Shown here piece by piece: positions 16,942 through 26,085 of a stretch of DNA of 64,000 bases (positions are counted from its first letter, which is position 1; every line of letters begins with the position of its first letter). The position numbers were made by a program, and so were the translations under genes. The notes under the pieces are model-generated. The model ran no database searches. It was not told the DNA's origin and saw nothing but the letters and a program-made list of their open reading frames with translations. The stretch spans positions 1 to 64,000 of the forward strand of contig NZ_LYPL01000012.1 in the NCBI RefSeq assembly GCF_001662075.1. The letters run 5' to 3'. The DNA is from Rhizobium bangladeshense (GTDB taxonomy: Bacteria; Pseudomonadota; Alphaproteobacteria; Rhizobiales; Rhizobiaceae).

Positions 16942-18270
16942 CTATGCAACGGTCTTCTTGAGGGCGCATTCCATGCTTTCGAGGAAGCGATCCACATGCT
17001 CCGGCTGGCAGATCAATGGGGGTCGCACTTTCAGCGTATCCTCGTTGGCGCCGGTCGTACTGATAAGCACGCCATCGTCCCGCATCAAGTTTACGATCTC
17101 CAATGCCATAGCGCGCCGGCTGGCCTCGGCCATTCCATCCAGCCCGATGTCGATGCCGAAGAACAGCCCGGCATTTCGAATGCCGCGGATACCTTCGTGC
17201 AGTTTGGCAAGATGCTCCAGCCCCGCTTTGAGGCGATCGCCCATGGCATTCGCATGCTCGACTATTCGATCCCTATGCAGAATGGTCAGGACCGCGTCAG
17301 CTGCCGCGATCCCGACGGTGTTGCCGCCGAAGGTGTTTGAGTACCGCGCAGTAGCGCCAAAGCGATCCATTGGCGCCTTGCGGCCAACGACCGCGCCTAT
17401 GGGAAAGCCATTGCCCATTGGTTTGCCAAGGGTGACGAGATCCGGGACAATCTGGTGCCGTTGGAAACCCCACATGTGGGTGCCTGTCCGTCCGAATCCT
17501 GGCTGAACTTCATCGGCAATTATGAGGCCACCCGCCTCGCGCACCGCCTTCACTCCGTCGGCGATAAACCCAGGCGGGTCCACCCAAACGCCGTCGCTCG
17601 AGAAAATGCTGTCGAAGAGCAGGGCCGCAATGCCAATGCCTCGCCGGTTCAGATCGGCGATAGCGGAGCGAACCTGTCGTTCAAAGAACGCCGCGGCTTG
17701 CTCCTCAGGTATGCCCGCGGGGCCGTGCAGCGACACCATGCGAACAGCGGGACTGAGCTTGACGGCGTCGCCCAGATTGGGTGATACCATCGCCGTCGCT
17801 GCGCTCGTGCCATGATAGGCATGGGAAGAGACGATCACGCCTTCCCGACCACTGGTCAGCCGGGCAATCCGTAGCGCCAGATCATTGGATTCACTACCCG
17901 TGCAGGTAAAGACAACGCGGTTCAGTTGTTCGGGGAAAGTTGCCACGAGCCGTTCGGCATAGTCGACAAGCCTGGGTTCGAGATAGCGGGTATTTGCGCT
18001 GAGTCGGCTGGCTTGTTCCGCCATGGCAGCATTGATCTCTGGATTGCAATGCCCGAGAGAGGGCACATTGTTATAGAAATCCAGATAGCGACGTCCGTCC
18101 GGATCGTAGAGCCACATGCCTTCGCCGCGCACGAAATGCACCGGCCGGCGGTATTGGAGCCTGTAGGAAGCTCCCAATACGCTGTCGCGGCGGGCGATCA
18201 GTTCAGATTCTCGGGGGGGAACCGTGGCTTCCCCGGGGGTGAAGCGGTTGGGCATGAGATCTGTGGACAT
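16942..18270 (-). CDS. Class III PLP enzyme, AGXT2L-like (candidate phospho-lyase), copy 1
   Basis: A 442-residue fold-type I class III PLP protein. GSES near residue 125, AYHG at 151, ADEVQ with the pyridine-nitrogen Asp at 253, and the PLP lysine 283 in LGKPMGNG are visible. The strings TGSESNDLALRIA, GKPMGNG and SNTFGGN resemble the AGXT2L1/AGXT2L2 branch, whose known members are ethanolamine-phosphate and 5-phosphohydroxylysine phospho-lyases, not true transaminases. The start ATG 18270 has AGGA upstream. The gene follows an APH-fold kinase by 102 bp. A phospho-lyase role on a phosphorylated hydroxy-amine is inferred; ordinary aminotransferase activity remains possible. Confidence 0.82.
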   Translation of the reverse strand: MSTDLMPNRFTPGEATVPPRESELIARRDSVLGASYRLQYRRPVHFVRGEGMWLYDPDGRRYLDFYNNVPSLGHCNPEINAAMAEQASRLSANTRYLEPRLVDYAERLVATFPEQLNRVVFTCTGSESNDLALRIARLTSGREGVIVSSHAYHGTSAATAMVSPNLGDAVKLSPAVRMVSLHGPAGIPEEQAAAFFERQVRSAIADLNRRGIGIAALLFDSIFSSDGVWVDPPGFIADGVKAVREAGGLIIADEVQPGFGRTGTHMWGFQRHQIVPDLVTLGKPMGNGFPIGAVVGRKAPMDRFGATARYSNTFGGNTVGIAAADAVLTILHRDRIVEHANAMGDRLKAGLEHLAKLHEGIRGIRNAGLFFGIDIGLDGMAEASRRAMALEIVNLMRDDGVLISTTGANEDTLKVRPPLICQPEHVDRFLESMECALKKTVA

Positions 18271-18372
18271 GTCTTTGATCCTGCTTGTTTTCCATCCGCG
18301 AGAAGATCGCGCGGTACCGTGCTGATTATCAATGTGAGGGCAATACGCGTGAAGGGACACGGGCACGCCGGG

Positions 18373-19539
18373 TTACGACAACGCGCGCCTCACAGCCCTC
18401 TCTGCCTTCCCGGTGCTCAATGCCGACAGGATGGACAGCCCGTGTTCGGCTCGGCCCACGTTTTTCTTGATATATGCTGCTTCGGCCGGAAAGAGCTGGG
18501 CCCTCCAGTAGTTGATGAGGATAAGGGCGCTTTGGCGCGCCTTTATCAGTCCGACGAGCAGTTCTGCTTCAAGCGGGGGGAGCTCGATCACCGACGCATA
18601 GCCAGCGATCAGATTTTCTGCGCCGCCCAGAGGAAGGGAGGGGTCCGTTACCAGGTGGCTTGCCGCAATCGCCAGATCCTGAATCCGTGGCCCCCAGCAG
18701 CCGTCGCCAAAATCAATGAAGGCTATACCACCATCGGTTAGGAGTGTGTTGAACGGGCTGGGGTCATTGTGCGTGACCTGCCAGGTTACTTCGCGCAGTC
18801 GCGGCTCGATCAGCTCAACATAATTGTTCATGGCAAGACGCACGGATGCCGCAACGGGCCCTGACGGCAGATGCTCCTCCAGGTCCATCAGCCTTGACCA
18901 GCATCCTACATGCCAAAGAACTGGGCGGTGCATGGCGGGTAGCCTTAGAGGCTCGAGAGCCAAACTGAGTCGGCCGAGCGCCCGGCCGACCCGGTAAAGG
19001 ACGTCCGAAGTCGCGTCCGCCCGATGCAGCGGCCCCCCTGAAAGGCGGGTCTGAAGGTAGCCGCAAATCTCATCCTCTTCGAACATCAGCATCGCATCTC
19101 CGGTACGCACAATACGAGGTGCTGCGAAACCGAAAGCGCCTTCCAGCCCGGCGAGGGCCGCAACCTGGAAGCGGAAGCTGTCTCGTCCTTCGGGCCGTGC
19201 CGAAGTTTTGAGGATCAACTGATCGCCGTTCAACAGGGTGACCTCCGTGGTACACTCGACCTCAGAGGAAAGAACTTTCATCGCTCCCGTCAGACCGTAA
19301 TGGCGCAGTAGCAACTCACCGGACAACTGGGCTTCTGCAGGGTTCGGCTTTGTCGCCAGAATAGCGGCAGCGGCCTTGAAATATGCTTTGGTGAACGGCT
19401 CGCGGACTGACTGTTTGCCGCCTGAGTGACGGGCGTCGTCGTCTGAAACCGGATCGTTACAATCACTCACGAGTGAGACCCTCGCACTGTTTGGAGTCGG
19501 CGGCATGCTCATCCGACAAGCGCCTTTGGGGATTGGCAT
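18373..19539 (-). CDS. APH-fold small-molecule kinase (hydroxylysine-kinase-like), copy 1
   Basis: A 388-residue kinase of the aminoglycoside-phosphotransferase/choline-kinase fold. Catalytic loop THNDPSPFN gives His257, Asp259 and Asn264, and the metal-binding Asp276 lies in FIDFGD; both are intact. The N-terminal lobe starts around residue 50. Paired with an AGXT2L-like enzyme this resembles the hydroxylysine kinase/phospho-lyase couple known from animals, where the kinase phosphorylates a hydroxyl of an amino acid. The exact start is uncertain because ATG 19539 and ATG 19512 both lack a strong ribosome site, and the first 45 residues look poorly structured. Confidence 0.8.
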   Translation of the reverse strand: MPIPKGACRMSMPPTPNSARVSLVSDCNDPVSDDDARHSGGKQSVREPFTKAYFKAAAAILATKPNPAEAQLSGELLLRHYGLTGAMKVLSSEVECTTEVTLLNGDQLILKTSARPEGRDSFRFQVAALAGLEGAFGFAAPRIVRTGDAMLMFEEDEICGYLQTRLSGGPLHRADATSDVLYRVGRALGRLSLALEPLRLPAMHRPVLWHVGCWSRLMDLEEHLPSGPVAASVRLAMNNYVELIEPRLREVTWQVTHNDPSPFNTLLTDGGIAFIDFGDGCWGPRIQDLAIAASHLVTDPSLPLGGAENLIAGYASVIELPPLEAELLVGLIKARQSALILINYWRAQLFPAEAAYIKKNVGRAEHGLSILSALSTGKAERAVRRALS

Positions 19540-19765
19540 CGAGGCCGCCCGCGCCCGACCCTGAAAGGCGCCGGGCGTTTATGGCTGAACGCAATACCCG
19601 GTTCCCGCCTTCGGACGGTCGCTCGGGCCTGGCTTTGATAGTCTCCTCGCCGGCGCCGCCATCCATGCTTGCGCCGCCGGACACTGCGGTACTGTAACGT
19701 TTCCCGGCTCGCGACACTCAGGTAGACCGAAGTGAAGAGAGGTATTCAGACGTATTCAGGTTTCC

Positions 19766-20434
19766 TCAGAGCCCGACAACGCCCGGCAAACCCGAGATCC
19801 CGGAGATTTCTGTATAGCCGTAATAGGGATTGGCCGGCTCGTGACCGCGATTGACCCAAACCTTGTTCTTGATCCCGAGGTCATGTGCGGACATCAGATC
19901 GTAACGGAACGAGGAAGAGCAATGCAGTATGTCCTCCGGACCGCAACCAAGCATATCGAGCATATATTCGAAGGCCCGGAAGTGCGGCTTATAGGCGCCG
20001 GCATCTTCGGCGGTGTAAACGGCGTGGAAAGGCGCGCCGAGCTTCTCAACGTTGGACATGATCTGCGAGTTCATCGCATTTGACAGGATGACCAGCGGAA
20101 TTTCCTTGGCGACCTTGGCAAGACCCGCCGGAACGTCGGGGTGCGGCCCCCAGGTGGGAACCCGTTGGTAAACCATCTGCGCGTCTTCGTCCTGGAACTC
20201 GATGCCGTTGCGTTTGCAGGTCCTTGCCAATGCGTTATGGACGACCTCTGCATAGGGTTTCCAGTCGGCCATGACTTCATCGAGCCGGTATGCAGAGAAG
20301 TCGGCGATAAATTGCAGCATTTTCTGCTCGCTCATGCGCTCGGCGTAGAGATCGCGTGCCGCCTCCGCCATCTGGAAGTTGATGAGCGTGCCGTGGCAGT
20401 CGAAGGTGATGTATTTTGGGCGGAAAGTAGACAT
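19766..20434 (-). CDS. HAD-superfamily protein, haloacid dehalogenase type II-like, copy 1
   Basis: A 222-residue HAD hydrolase. Motif I FDCHGTL holds the nucleophilic Asp near residue 12, motif II is LSNAMN near residue 118, motif III is the KPH segment and motif IV is SSSFRYDLMSAHDLG. Family members hydrolyse 2-haloacids or phosphate esters. No halogen-handling genes are nearby, and the position next to a kinase/lyase pair makes a phosphatase or housekeeping role on the phosphorylated intermediate possible. ATG 20434 has AAGGA upstream. It is strongly similar to the protein at 24933-25622. Confidence 0.82.
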   Translation of the reverse strand: MSTFRPKYITFDCHGTLINFQMAEAARDLYAERMSEQKMLQFIADFSAYRLDEVMADWKPYAEVVHNALARTCKRNGIEFQDEDAQMVYQRVPTWGPHPDVPAGLAKVAKEIPLVILSNAMNSQIMSNVEKLGAPFHAVYTAEDAGAYKPHFRAFEYMLDMLGCGPEDILHCSSSFRYDLMSAHDLGIKNKVWVNRGHEPANPYYGYTEISGISGLPGVVGL

Positions 20435-20849
20435 GCGCTTCGTCCTTACTTGCGGGGAGTTGTTCAAGTTATGACTAACCATAGCCCGGCTGGCGCTTTT
20501 GAATTACCCGGACATACTGGATCATCAGCACAAAATGCTGGAGGGAAACGTCATTTGCCCTTGTGATTGCGGATCGAGAGTGATCCGCGGTCGTTTCTTT
20601 AGTCATTGGACAGCAGTTATCAGTCAATCAGCCTCTCTGGAAACAAACCGCATTCATGGAGTCGGTTTGTTCCGCAGCGTCTCCCGAGCGCCTGTCGAAA
20701 CACTCTGCCAAACCCCTCCCGCGAAACAAAACAATCTGCTCAAGGCGCGAGGGAATACGGCTGATAGACCACCCCTCACCTTTTATAATGATCGCAGTTC
20801 AGCTCGTGATGCACCGATGGACCCGATCAAATGAAGTGGAGGGATCAGC
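20435..20849. promoter_or_regulatory. Divergent intergenic region with two inverted repeats
   Basis: 415 bp without a convincing gene separate the minus-strand HAD gene from the plus-strand 20850 operon. It holds GCGGATC-N6-GATCCGC (20569-20588) and, closer to the operon, AACAAACCG-N12-CGGTTTGTT (20642-20671), both perfect. The second is a good candidate operator for a dimeric regulator. No polyT tract follows either, so a terminator is unlikely. Confidence 0.5.
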
Positions 20850-21839
20850 ATGAGAACGCTGCTGCTCAATAAGGACGAAGTCGGACGGCTCATCAGCAAG
20901 ACGGACGTCATCGGCGCGGTCGAAGAGGCTTACAAGGGATTCAGCGGTGGGCAGGTGGAGCAACCCGGCTATGTCGGAATAGATCTCCCCTCTCACCGTG
21001 GCGAAATCGACTTCAAGCTCGGTTACTATAAAGTCAACGAAATCATTTCCATGAAGGCGCACTCTGGCGGGTTCGCCAACAACCCTGCAGAACACGGCGT
21101 GCCCAACAGCATGGGTACGATACTGCTGTTTGATGCCAGGAGCTGCGCATTGATTTGCATCATGGATGGTAGTTTGATCACCGGCTTCAGAACAGGGGCG
21201 GCGGGAGCCGTCTCCGTCAAGGCACTGGCGAGAAAGAACGCCAGGACAATCACCTCGATCGGCACTGGTAATCAGGCAAGGATGCAAATCCGGGCGATCA
21301 ACGAGATCATGAAGATCGAAAAGATCCACGCCTGGGACAGCACGCGGGAAACCTGTTCCAAGTACAAGGCGGACATCGAGCGCGAATTGGGTATTCCCGT
21401 CGTCGTTGCAAGTTCTAAGAGGGAGGCGGTCGAGCAGGCCGACATCCTGGTCACGACAACCCGAGGAAAAGGGTCGCTTGTGGAAAAGGATTGGGTGAAG
21501 CCAGGTACACACATTGTCGCAATAGGCACAGATCAACGCGGCAAACAGGAACTGGATCCGGAGCTATTCAGGAACGCGAAAATTGTCGTCGACTCGCTCT
21601 CGCAATGTACGGAGAAGGGCGAGACTTGGCACCCGCTGAACAAAAACATCATCGCAAAAGCCGACATCCATGGCGAAATCGGCGAGGTACTGCTGGGTAG
21701 GAAGCCGGGACGACAAAGTGATGATGAAATGACGATCTTCGATTCCACAGGCATGGCCATACAGGACAACACGACCGCCAGCAAAATTTATCAGAACGCA
21801 ATAGCCAATAACGTCGGCACTTTCTTCCAGTTTTTTTGA
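20850..21839 (+). CDS. Ornithine cyclodeaminase / mu-crystallin family protein (EutC-like)
   Basis: A 329-residue NAD(P)-binding protein. It has the family's DLPSHRGEIDFKLGYY and ISMKAHSGGF substrate-binding region and the Rossmann motif GTGNQARMQIRAI near residue 138. Family members include ornithine cyclodeaminase, ketimine reductases, alanine dehydrogenase and EutC of ectoine-utilisation operons. GGAGGG precedes ATG 20850. It sits immediately before a threonine dehydratase homologue, the same pairing as eutC/eutB, but no ectoine hydrolase or deacetylase is present in the window. Cyclodeaminase versus imine reductase function is unresolved. Confidence 0.82.
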   Translation: MRTLLLNKDEVGRLISKTDVIGAVEEAYKGFSGGQVEQPGYVGIDLPSHRGEIDFKLGYYKVNEIISMKAHSGGFANNPAEHGVPNSMGTILLFDARSCALICIMDGSLITGFRTGAAGAVSVKALARKNARTITSIGTGNQARMQIRAINEIMKIEKIHAWDSTRETCSKYKADIERELGIPVVVASSKREAVEQADILVTTTRGKGSLVEKDWVKPGTHIVAIGTDQRGKQELDPELFRNAKIVVDSLSQCTEKGETWHPLNKNIIAKADIHGEIGEVLLGRKPGRQSDDEMTIFDSTGMAIQDNTTASKIYQNAIANNVGTFFQFF

Positions 21840-21848
21840 GGAATGACC

Positions 21849-22820
21849 ATGCGCAACTATCCCACCATTCAGGACATCCGTGAAGCTCAGCAACGACTAA
21901 AGCCGCATGTCAGGCACACGCCGCTATTGCGTGCCGACAAGATCGAGAAGGCGGCTGGTTGTCAGCTCTACCTCAAGCCGGAAACCCTGCAGATCACTGG
22001 CGCATTCAAGATCCGCGGCGCCCTGAACAAGGCTCTCTCGCTCCCCCGAGAAGAGATCGCAAACGGGATCATTGCGACCTCGTCGGGCAACCACGCCCAG
22101 GCGCTTGCTTACGCAGCCAAGATGCTCGGCGTAAAGGTGATTTTGGTGCTGCCGGTCAGCACACCCAAAATCAAGATCGCCAATACGGAAGTCCTTGGCG
22201 CCGAAGTCATTCTTTTTGATGGTGATAATGCCGCTAGATGGAGAAGAGTCTACGAGATAGCCGAAGGAAACAATTATGCGGTCATTCACGGCTTCGAGGA
22301 CCCCGTCGTAATGGCTGGTCAGGGAACGATCGGGTGTGAGATCCTCGAAGACTTGGAAGATGTGGACACGGTTATCGTACCCCTGGGCGGCGGAGGGCTG
22401 ATCTCGGGCATCGCCACTGCGATAAAAGAAACCAAGCCATCGGTGCGCGTTATCGGGGCAGAGCCTGCCTTGACGCCGAAGTATTTTCACAGCCGGATAA
22501 ACAAGGAGCGCACATCGCTTCCGTTAAAGAACACGATTGCGGATGGTTTGCGGTTAAGTGTTCCGGGTCAAAATCCGTACCCGATTATCGAAAAGTATGT
22601 CGACGAGATTGTGCTTGTTGAAGACGAGCAAATCATCGCCGGAATGCGTGCACTTGCCAAGGATGCGAAATTGATCGCTGAACCCGCCGCCTCCATAGGA
22701 ATAGGAGCACTGTTGGCGGGCAGCTTGGACGTAAAGCCTGATGAGAAAGTATGTGCGGTTTTGTCTGGCGGAAATTGGGATCTATCCGACCTTGCCGAGA
22801 TTTACAATGTAGCGCCGTGA
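21849..22820 (+). CDS. Threonine dehydratase-family PLP enzyme (EutB-like)
   Basis: A 323-residue fold-type II PLP enzyme. The PLP lysine is in GAFKIRGALN near residue 52, SSGNHAQA follows near residue 78, and the glycine-rich phosphate loop is GGGGLISGIA near residue 175. There is no C-terminal ACT-like regulatory domain, so it is a catabolic type. It would deaminate L-threonine, L-serine or a hydroxyaspartate-like 3-hydroxy amino acid. ATG 21849 is preferred over ATG 21843 because the AGGA overlapping the previous stop abuts 21843 but is correctly six bases from 21849. Confidence 0.87.
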   Translation: MRNYPTIQDIREAQQRLKPHVRHTPLLRADKIEKAAGCQLYLKPETLQITGAFKIRGALNKALSLPREEIANGIIATSSGNHAQALAYAAKMLGVKVILVLPVSTPKIKIANTEVLGAEVILFDGDNAARWRRVYEIAEGNNYAVIHGFEDPVVMAGQGTIGCEILEDLEDVDTVIVPLGGGGLISGIATAIKETKPSVRVIGAEPALTPKYFHSRINKERTSLPLKNTIADGLRLSVPGQNPYPIIEKYVDEIVLVEDEQIIAGMRALAKDAKLIAEPAASIGIGALLAGSLDVKPDEKVCAVLSGGNWDLSDLAEIYNVAP

Positions 22821-22972
22821 TCCGTTTCACCTTCTGTCAGTGCACCAACCCGATCGCCGTTGAACATCTGCGATCCGCATATCCTCTGCTCAAATACACA
22901 GTCTGACCCCGGGGCCAAACGCAGGCTTCATTCGGCAGGGACGACAGACCAAGCCAGATATGGGAGCGACCA

Positions 22973-24415
22973 ATGAAACATGCCCACAGCTTTTATATCG
23001 ACGGCGAGTGGGTCGAGCCGTCGGTATCGAAAACACGTGAGGTCATCGATCCCTCGACGGAGCAGCCGATCGGTACGATCGCACTCGGAAGTGCCGCCGA
23101 CGCGGAAAAGGCGGTCGCAGCTGCGCGGCGGGCCTTTGCCTCCTTCTCGCAGACGTCCAATGAAGAGCGCATCGAACTGCTGAAGCGCATTGTGACGATC
23201 CTGAAGCGCCGCAACGACGAGCTCGGCGACGTTATCTCACGGGAAATGGGCGCGCCGCTCGCCATGGCCCGTGCCGAGCAGGCAGGCATCGGCGCTGTCC
23301 ATTTCGAGCAGGCGATCAAGGCTTGCGAGGCCTTTGCCTTCGAGTACGTGCAGGGGACCACGCGCATCCTGCACGAGCCGGTGGGTGTGGTTGCGATGAT
23401 CACGCCGTGGAACTGGCCGATCAATCAGATCGCCTGCAAGGTCGCTCCGGCGCTCGCCACGGGATGCACCATGGTCCTGAAGCCTTCGGAGATCGCTCCC
23501 TTTAACGCCATGATCTTCGCCGAGATTATGGATGAGGCCGGCGTGCCGAAGGGGGTCTTCAACCTCGTCCAAGGCGACGGGCCTACCGTAGGTGCGGTAC
23601 TGGCCGGCCACCCGGATGTGGACATGGTGTCCTTCACCGGGTCGACCCGCGCCGGCATTGCCGTGGCGCAGGCGGCGGCACCAACCGTGAAGCGGGTGCA
23701 TCAGGAGCTCGGCGGCAAATCACCGAACATCGTCCTGCGCAGCGCCGACTTTTCAGCCGCGGTAGCCGCCGGCGTGCGCCGGTGCTTCGGCAATTCCGGC
23801 CAGACCTGTACTGCGCCAACCCGGATGCTGGTGCCGGCGGAGCGAATGGACGAAGCAAGCGCAATCGCTGCGAGGGAAGCGGCTGCGCTCATTGTCGATT
23901 CCCCTTCGGATCCGCGCACCGACCTCGGACCAGTCGCAAGCGTCGCCCAGTTCAACAAGATCCAGGCGTTGATCGAACGCGGCATCGCGGAAGGAGCGGA
24001 GCTGGTCGCGGGTGGCCCTGGCCGCCCGTCGCATCTCAACGCAGGTTACTACGTGCGCCCGACCGTGTTTGCCCGCGTCACCAATCAGATGACGATCGCG
24101 CGGGAGGAGATCTTCGGCCCGGTACTGTCGATCATCGGCTATGACAGCGAAGAGGAAGCGGTCGCGATCGCCAACGACACGCCCTACGGCCTGGCAGCCT
24201 ACATTCAGGGAGATCCGAAGGAGGCGCGCGCGCTCGCAGACAGGCTGCGCGCCGGAACCGTTCGCCTCAACGGCTCCGCCTGGGACGCAGCTGCACCTTT
24301 CGGCGGCTACAAGCAATCAGGCAATGGTCGGGAGTACGGGAAATTTGGACTGCACGAGTTTACCGAAATCAAGGGCATCGTCGGCTTCTTAGACGAGTGC
24401 GACACGCAAACATAG
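22973..24415 (+). CDS. NAD(P)-dependent aldehyde dehydrogenase, copy 1
   Basis: A 480-residue aldehyde dehydrogenase with all hallmark residues: TPWNWP near 145, KPSE at 170, FTGSTRAG near 221, general base Glu245 in QELGGKSP and catalytic Cys279 in GQTCTAPTRM. It oxidises an aldehyde to a carboxylate in the cytoplasm. It follows the EutC/EutB-like pair on the same strand after a 152-bp gap and may oxidise the semialdehyde made by the neighbouring PLP enzymes. It is clearly related to the enzyme at 43626-45053. Confidence 0.9.
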   Translation: MKHAHSFYIDGEWVEPSVSKTREVIDPSTEQPIGTIALGSAADAEKAVAAARRAFASFSQTSNEERIELLKRIVTILKRRNDELGDVISREMGAPLAMARAEQAGIGAVHFEQAIKACEAFAFEYVQGTTRILHEPVGVVAMITPWNWPINQIACKVAPALATGCTMVLKPSEIAPFNAMIFAEIMDEAGVPKGVFNLVQGDGPTVGAVLAGHPDVDMVSFTGSTRAGIAVAQAAAPTVKRVHQELGGKSPNIVLRSADFSAAVAAGVRRCFGNSGQTCTAPTRMLVPAERMDEASAIAAREAAALIVDSPSDPRTDLGPVASVAQFNKIQALIERGIAEGAELVAGGPGRPSHLNAGYYVRPTVFARVTNQMTIAREEIFGPVLSIIGYDSEEEAVAIANDTPYGLAAYIQGDPKEARALADRLRAGTVRLNGSAWDAAAPFGGYKQSGNGREYGKFGLHEFTEIKGIVGFLDECDTQT

Positions 24416-24932
24416 CGGAGTCGTCGAAAGCGGGTGTCGAGCATCGCGCTTTCCCAAACGTACGGCACACACTCGATGAAAGGGATAAAGGTCGCCTCAC
24501 ATCTACAAGAAGACGGAAACCTGGCCGCCGCTTTTGATCGGCCACCACAGGCTGGAGAGCACCGGCGCAATACCTCGAGATCGACGTCGACCACACCTTA
24601 ACGATTCCAGAGCAAGTTGAATTGCGGTGCTTGTGGCTGCGCTTCTAATTGAAGCGCCCTGAGGATTCTTAGCCCAGCTATCCCCCACGCTTTGCTGACG
24701 AGCGCTGTGCGCCCCAATCAATCGTCGAGGAACAGCCTGGGTTAATCGAAAGCGGACATCGATAGCGGCAGCACACCAAACGCGCCGCGAGCCCGACGTC
24801 CGGATCGCACCATAGCCTAACGCCGGCAAGTCACGCGTACGCAAGGGAGGGCATGCTTGCCCCTCCGAACGATAAAGAGAGGGGGCGAAAGTCCGCCCCG
24901 GTCTCATAAGCAAAATGGCCTGAGCCCCGTTT
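24416..24932. other. Intergenic region with terminator-like hairpin
   Basis: 517 bp between an aldehyde dehydrogenase (plus) and a HAD gene (minus), which are convergent here. No gene could be supported on either strand. Near the HAD stop, GGGGCG (24882-24887) pairs with CGCCCC (24894-24899) over a six-base loop, followed on the minus strand by a pyrimidine-rich stretch with CTTT; this fits a terminator for the HAD gene. A second imperfect G+C hairpin lies at about 24846-24866. The remainder may be degraded DNA. Confidence 0.4.
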
Positions 24933-25622
24933 TCAGGCACGCTTGAGAGCCGGCTCCAGGCCAACGGCAGCAGCCAACCCGCCGATATCCTTGATCTCAG
25001 TGTATTCGTAATAGGGATTGGCCGGCTCATGGCCGCGGTTGACCCAGACCTTGCTCTTGATGCCCAGGTCATAGGCGGTCATCAGGTCGTAGCGAAAGGA
25101 TGAGGACACATGAGTAATGTCTTCCGGTCCGCAGCCGAGCTTGTCGAGCATGTATTCGAAGCCCTTCATCAGAGGTTTGTATGCCCCGACTTCTTCTGCC
25201 GTGATTACCATATGGATGGGCGCGCCCAGCTTTTCCACATTCGACATGATCAGGCTGTTCATGGAGTTCGACAGGATGACCAGCGGAATTTCCTTGGCCA
25301 CTTTGGACAGGCCAGCCGGGACGTCCGGGTGCGGTCCCCAGGTTGGCACCTCATCATAGATGCGTTGCGCGTCTTCGGGTTTGAACAGGATACCGATACG
25401 CTTGCAACTGCGTTCGATTGAATTGTGCACCACTTCGACGAACGGTTTCCATGGGCCCAGCACCTCGTCAAGGCGATAGCCCCTGAAAGCCTCGACGAAG
25501 GCTGCCATCGTTTCAGGGGAGAGGCGCTCACCGTAGACGCGCCGTGCTGCGCCGGCCATGTCGAAATTGGTGAGCGTGCCGTAGCAGTCGAAGGTCACGT
25601 ACTTCGGTCGAAATTGAGTCAT
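24933..25622 (-). CDS. HAD-superfamily protein, haloacid dehalogenase type II-like, copy 2
   Basis: A 229-residue close paralogue of the protein at 19766-20434. Motif I FDCYGTL, motif II LSNSMN, KPLMKGFEYMLDKLG and motif IV SSSFRYDLMTAYDLG are all conserved, and the long segment VPTWGPHPDVPAGL is identical between the two. ATG 25622 is chosen because AAGGA precedes it and the first copy starts at the equivalent residue. It is divergent from the second kinase/PLP pair. Retention of two intact copies argues for a real role alongside the kinases. Confidence 0.82.
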   Translation of the reverse strand: MTQFRPKYVTFDCYGTLTNFDMAGAARRVYGERLSPETMAAFVEAFRGYRLDEVLGPWKPFVEVVHNSIERSCKRIGILFKPEDAQRIYDEVPTWGPHPDVPAGLSKVAKEIPLVILSNSMNSLIMSNVEKLGAPIHMVITAEEVGAYKPLMKGFEYMLDKLGCGPEDITHVSSSFRYDLMTAYDLGIKSKVWVNRGHEPANPYYEYTEIKDIGGLAAAVGLEPALKRA

Positions 25623-26085
25623 CGCGTGTATTCCTTCCAATTTTCATGGCACGGTGTGCCTATCCAAGGTCATTTGGCGGGCATGCCGCCTGTCTAAAGA
25701 GGTCGCGGTCCCAACAGACCCCAGCGGACGCAGCAGGTACCCTTGAGAATCTGCTCATTTCCCCTGCCTTTAAAGCGGATCACTCCGACGTGTTCGCTGC
25801 ATTCCGACCAGTGGGAGCACACTGGCATAAGTTGGAGGCGATAGCAACCGATTGTCCAACAATTTTTTCGTCTTCCGAACGGTAGCGCACAGTCGACCTG
25901 CGTGAGTCGCTTCCGAAAACAAGTTACCACTAACCGAATACATCATTGTGTTTGTGGGCTTTTTTGCCTTCCTAAGCCTGCAATCATCAAAAACAGTTAG
26001 TTTGATCAGATCCAGCATCGAAATAAATTGTTGTACAAAATTTGAAGTATGGGATACTGAGGGTCATCAAGCCTGCATGATATGA
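25623..26085. promoter_or_regulatory. Divergent promoter region with two TTGT-N3-ACAA sites
   Basis: 463 bp without a gene, A+T-rich towards the kinase gene. It carries ATTGT-CCA-ACAAT at 25851-25863 and TTGT-TGT-ACAA at 26028-26038, the latter containing the palindrome TTGTACAA. This form matches the TNGT-N3-ACNA pattern typical of FadR-subfamily GntR operators. An FCD-type GntR gene lies in the same gene string at 28651, so it is the likely binder (inferred). A CCAGTG-N6-CACTGG inverted repeat is at 25808-25825. Confidence 0.5.

Noticed and set aside
20850..24415. Ectoine/hydroxyectoine degradation operon
   Set aside because: Only the EutB/EutC-like genes are present; the essential ectoine hydrolase and deacetylase are missing from the window.
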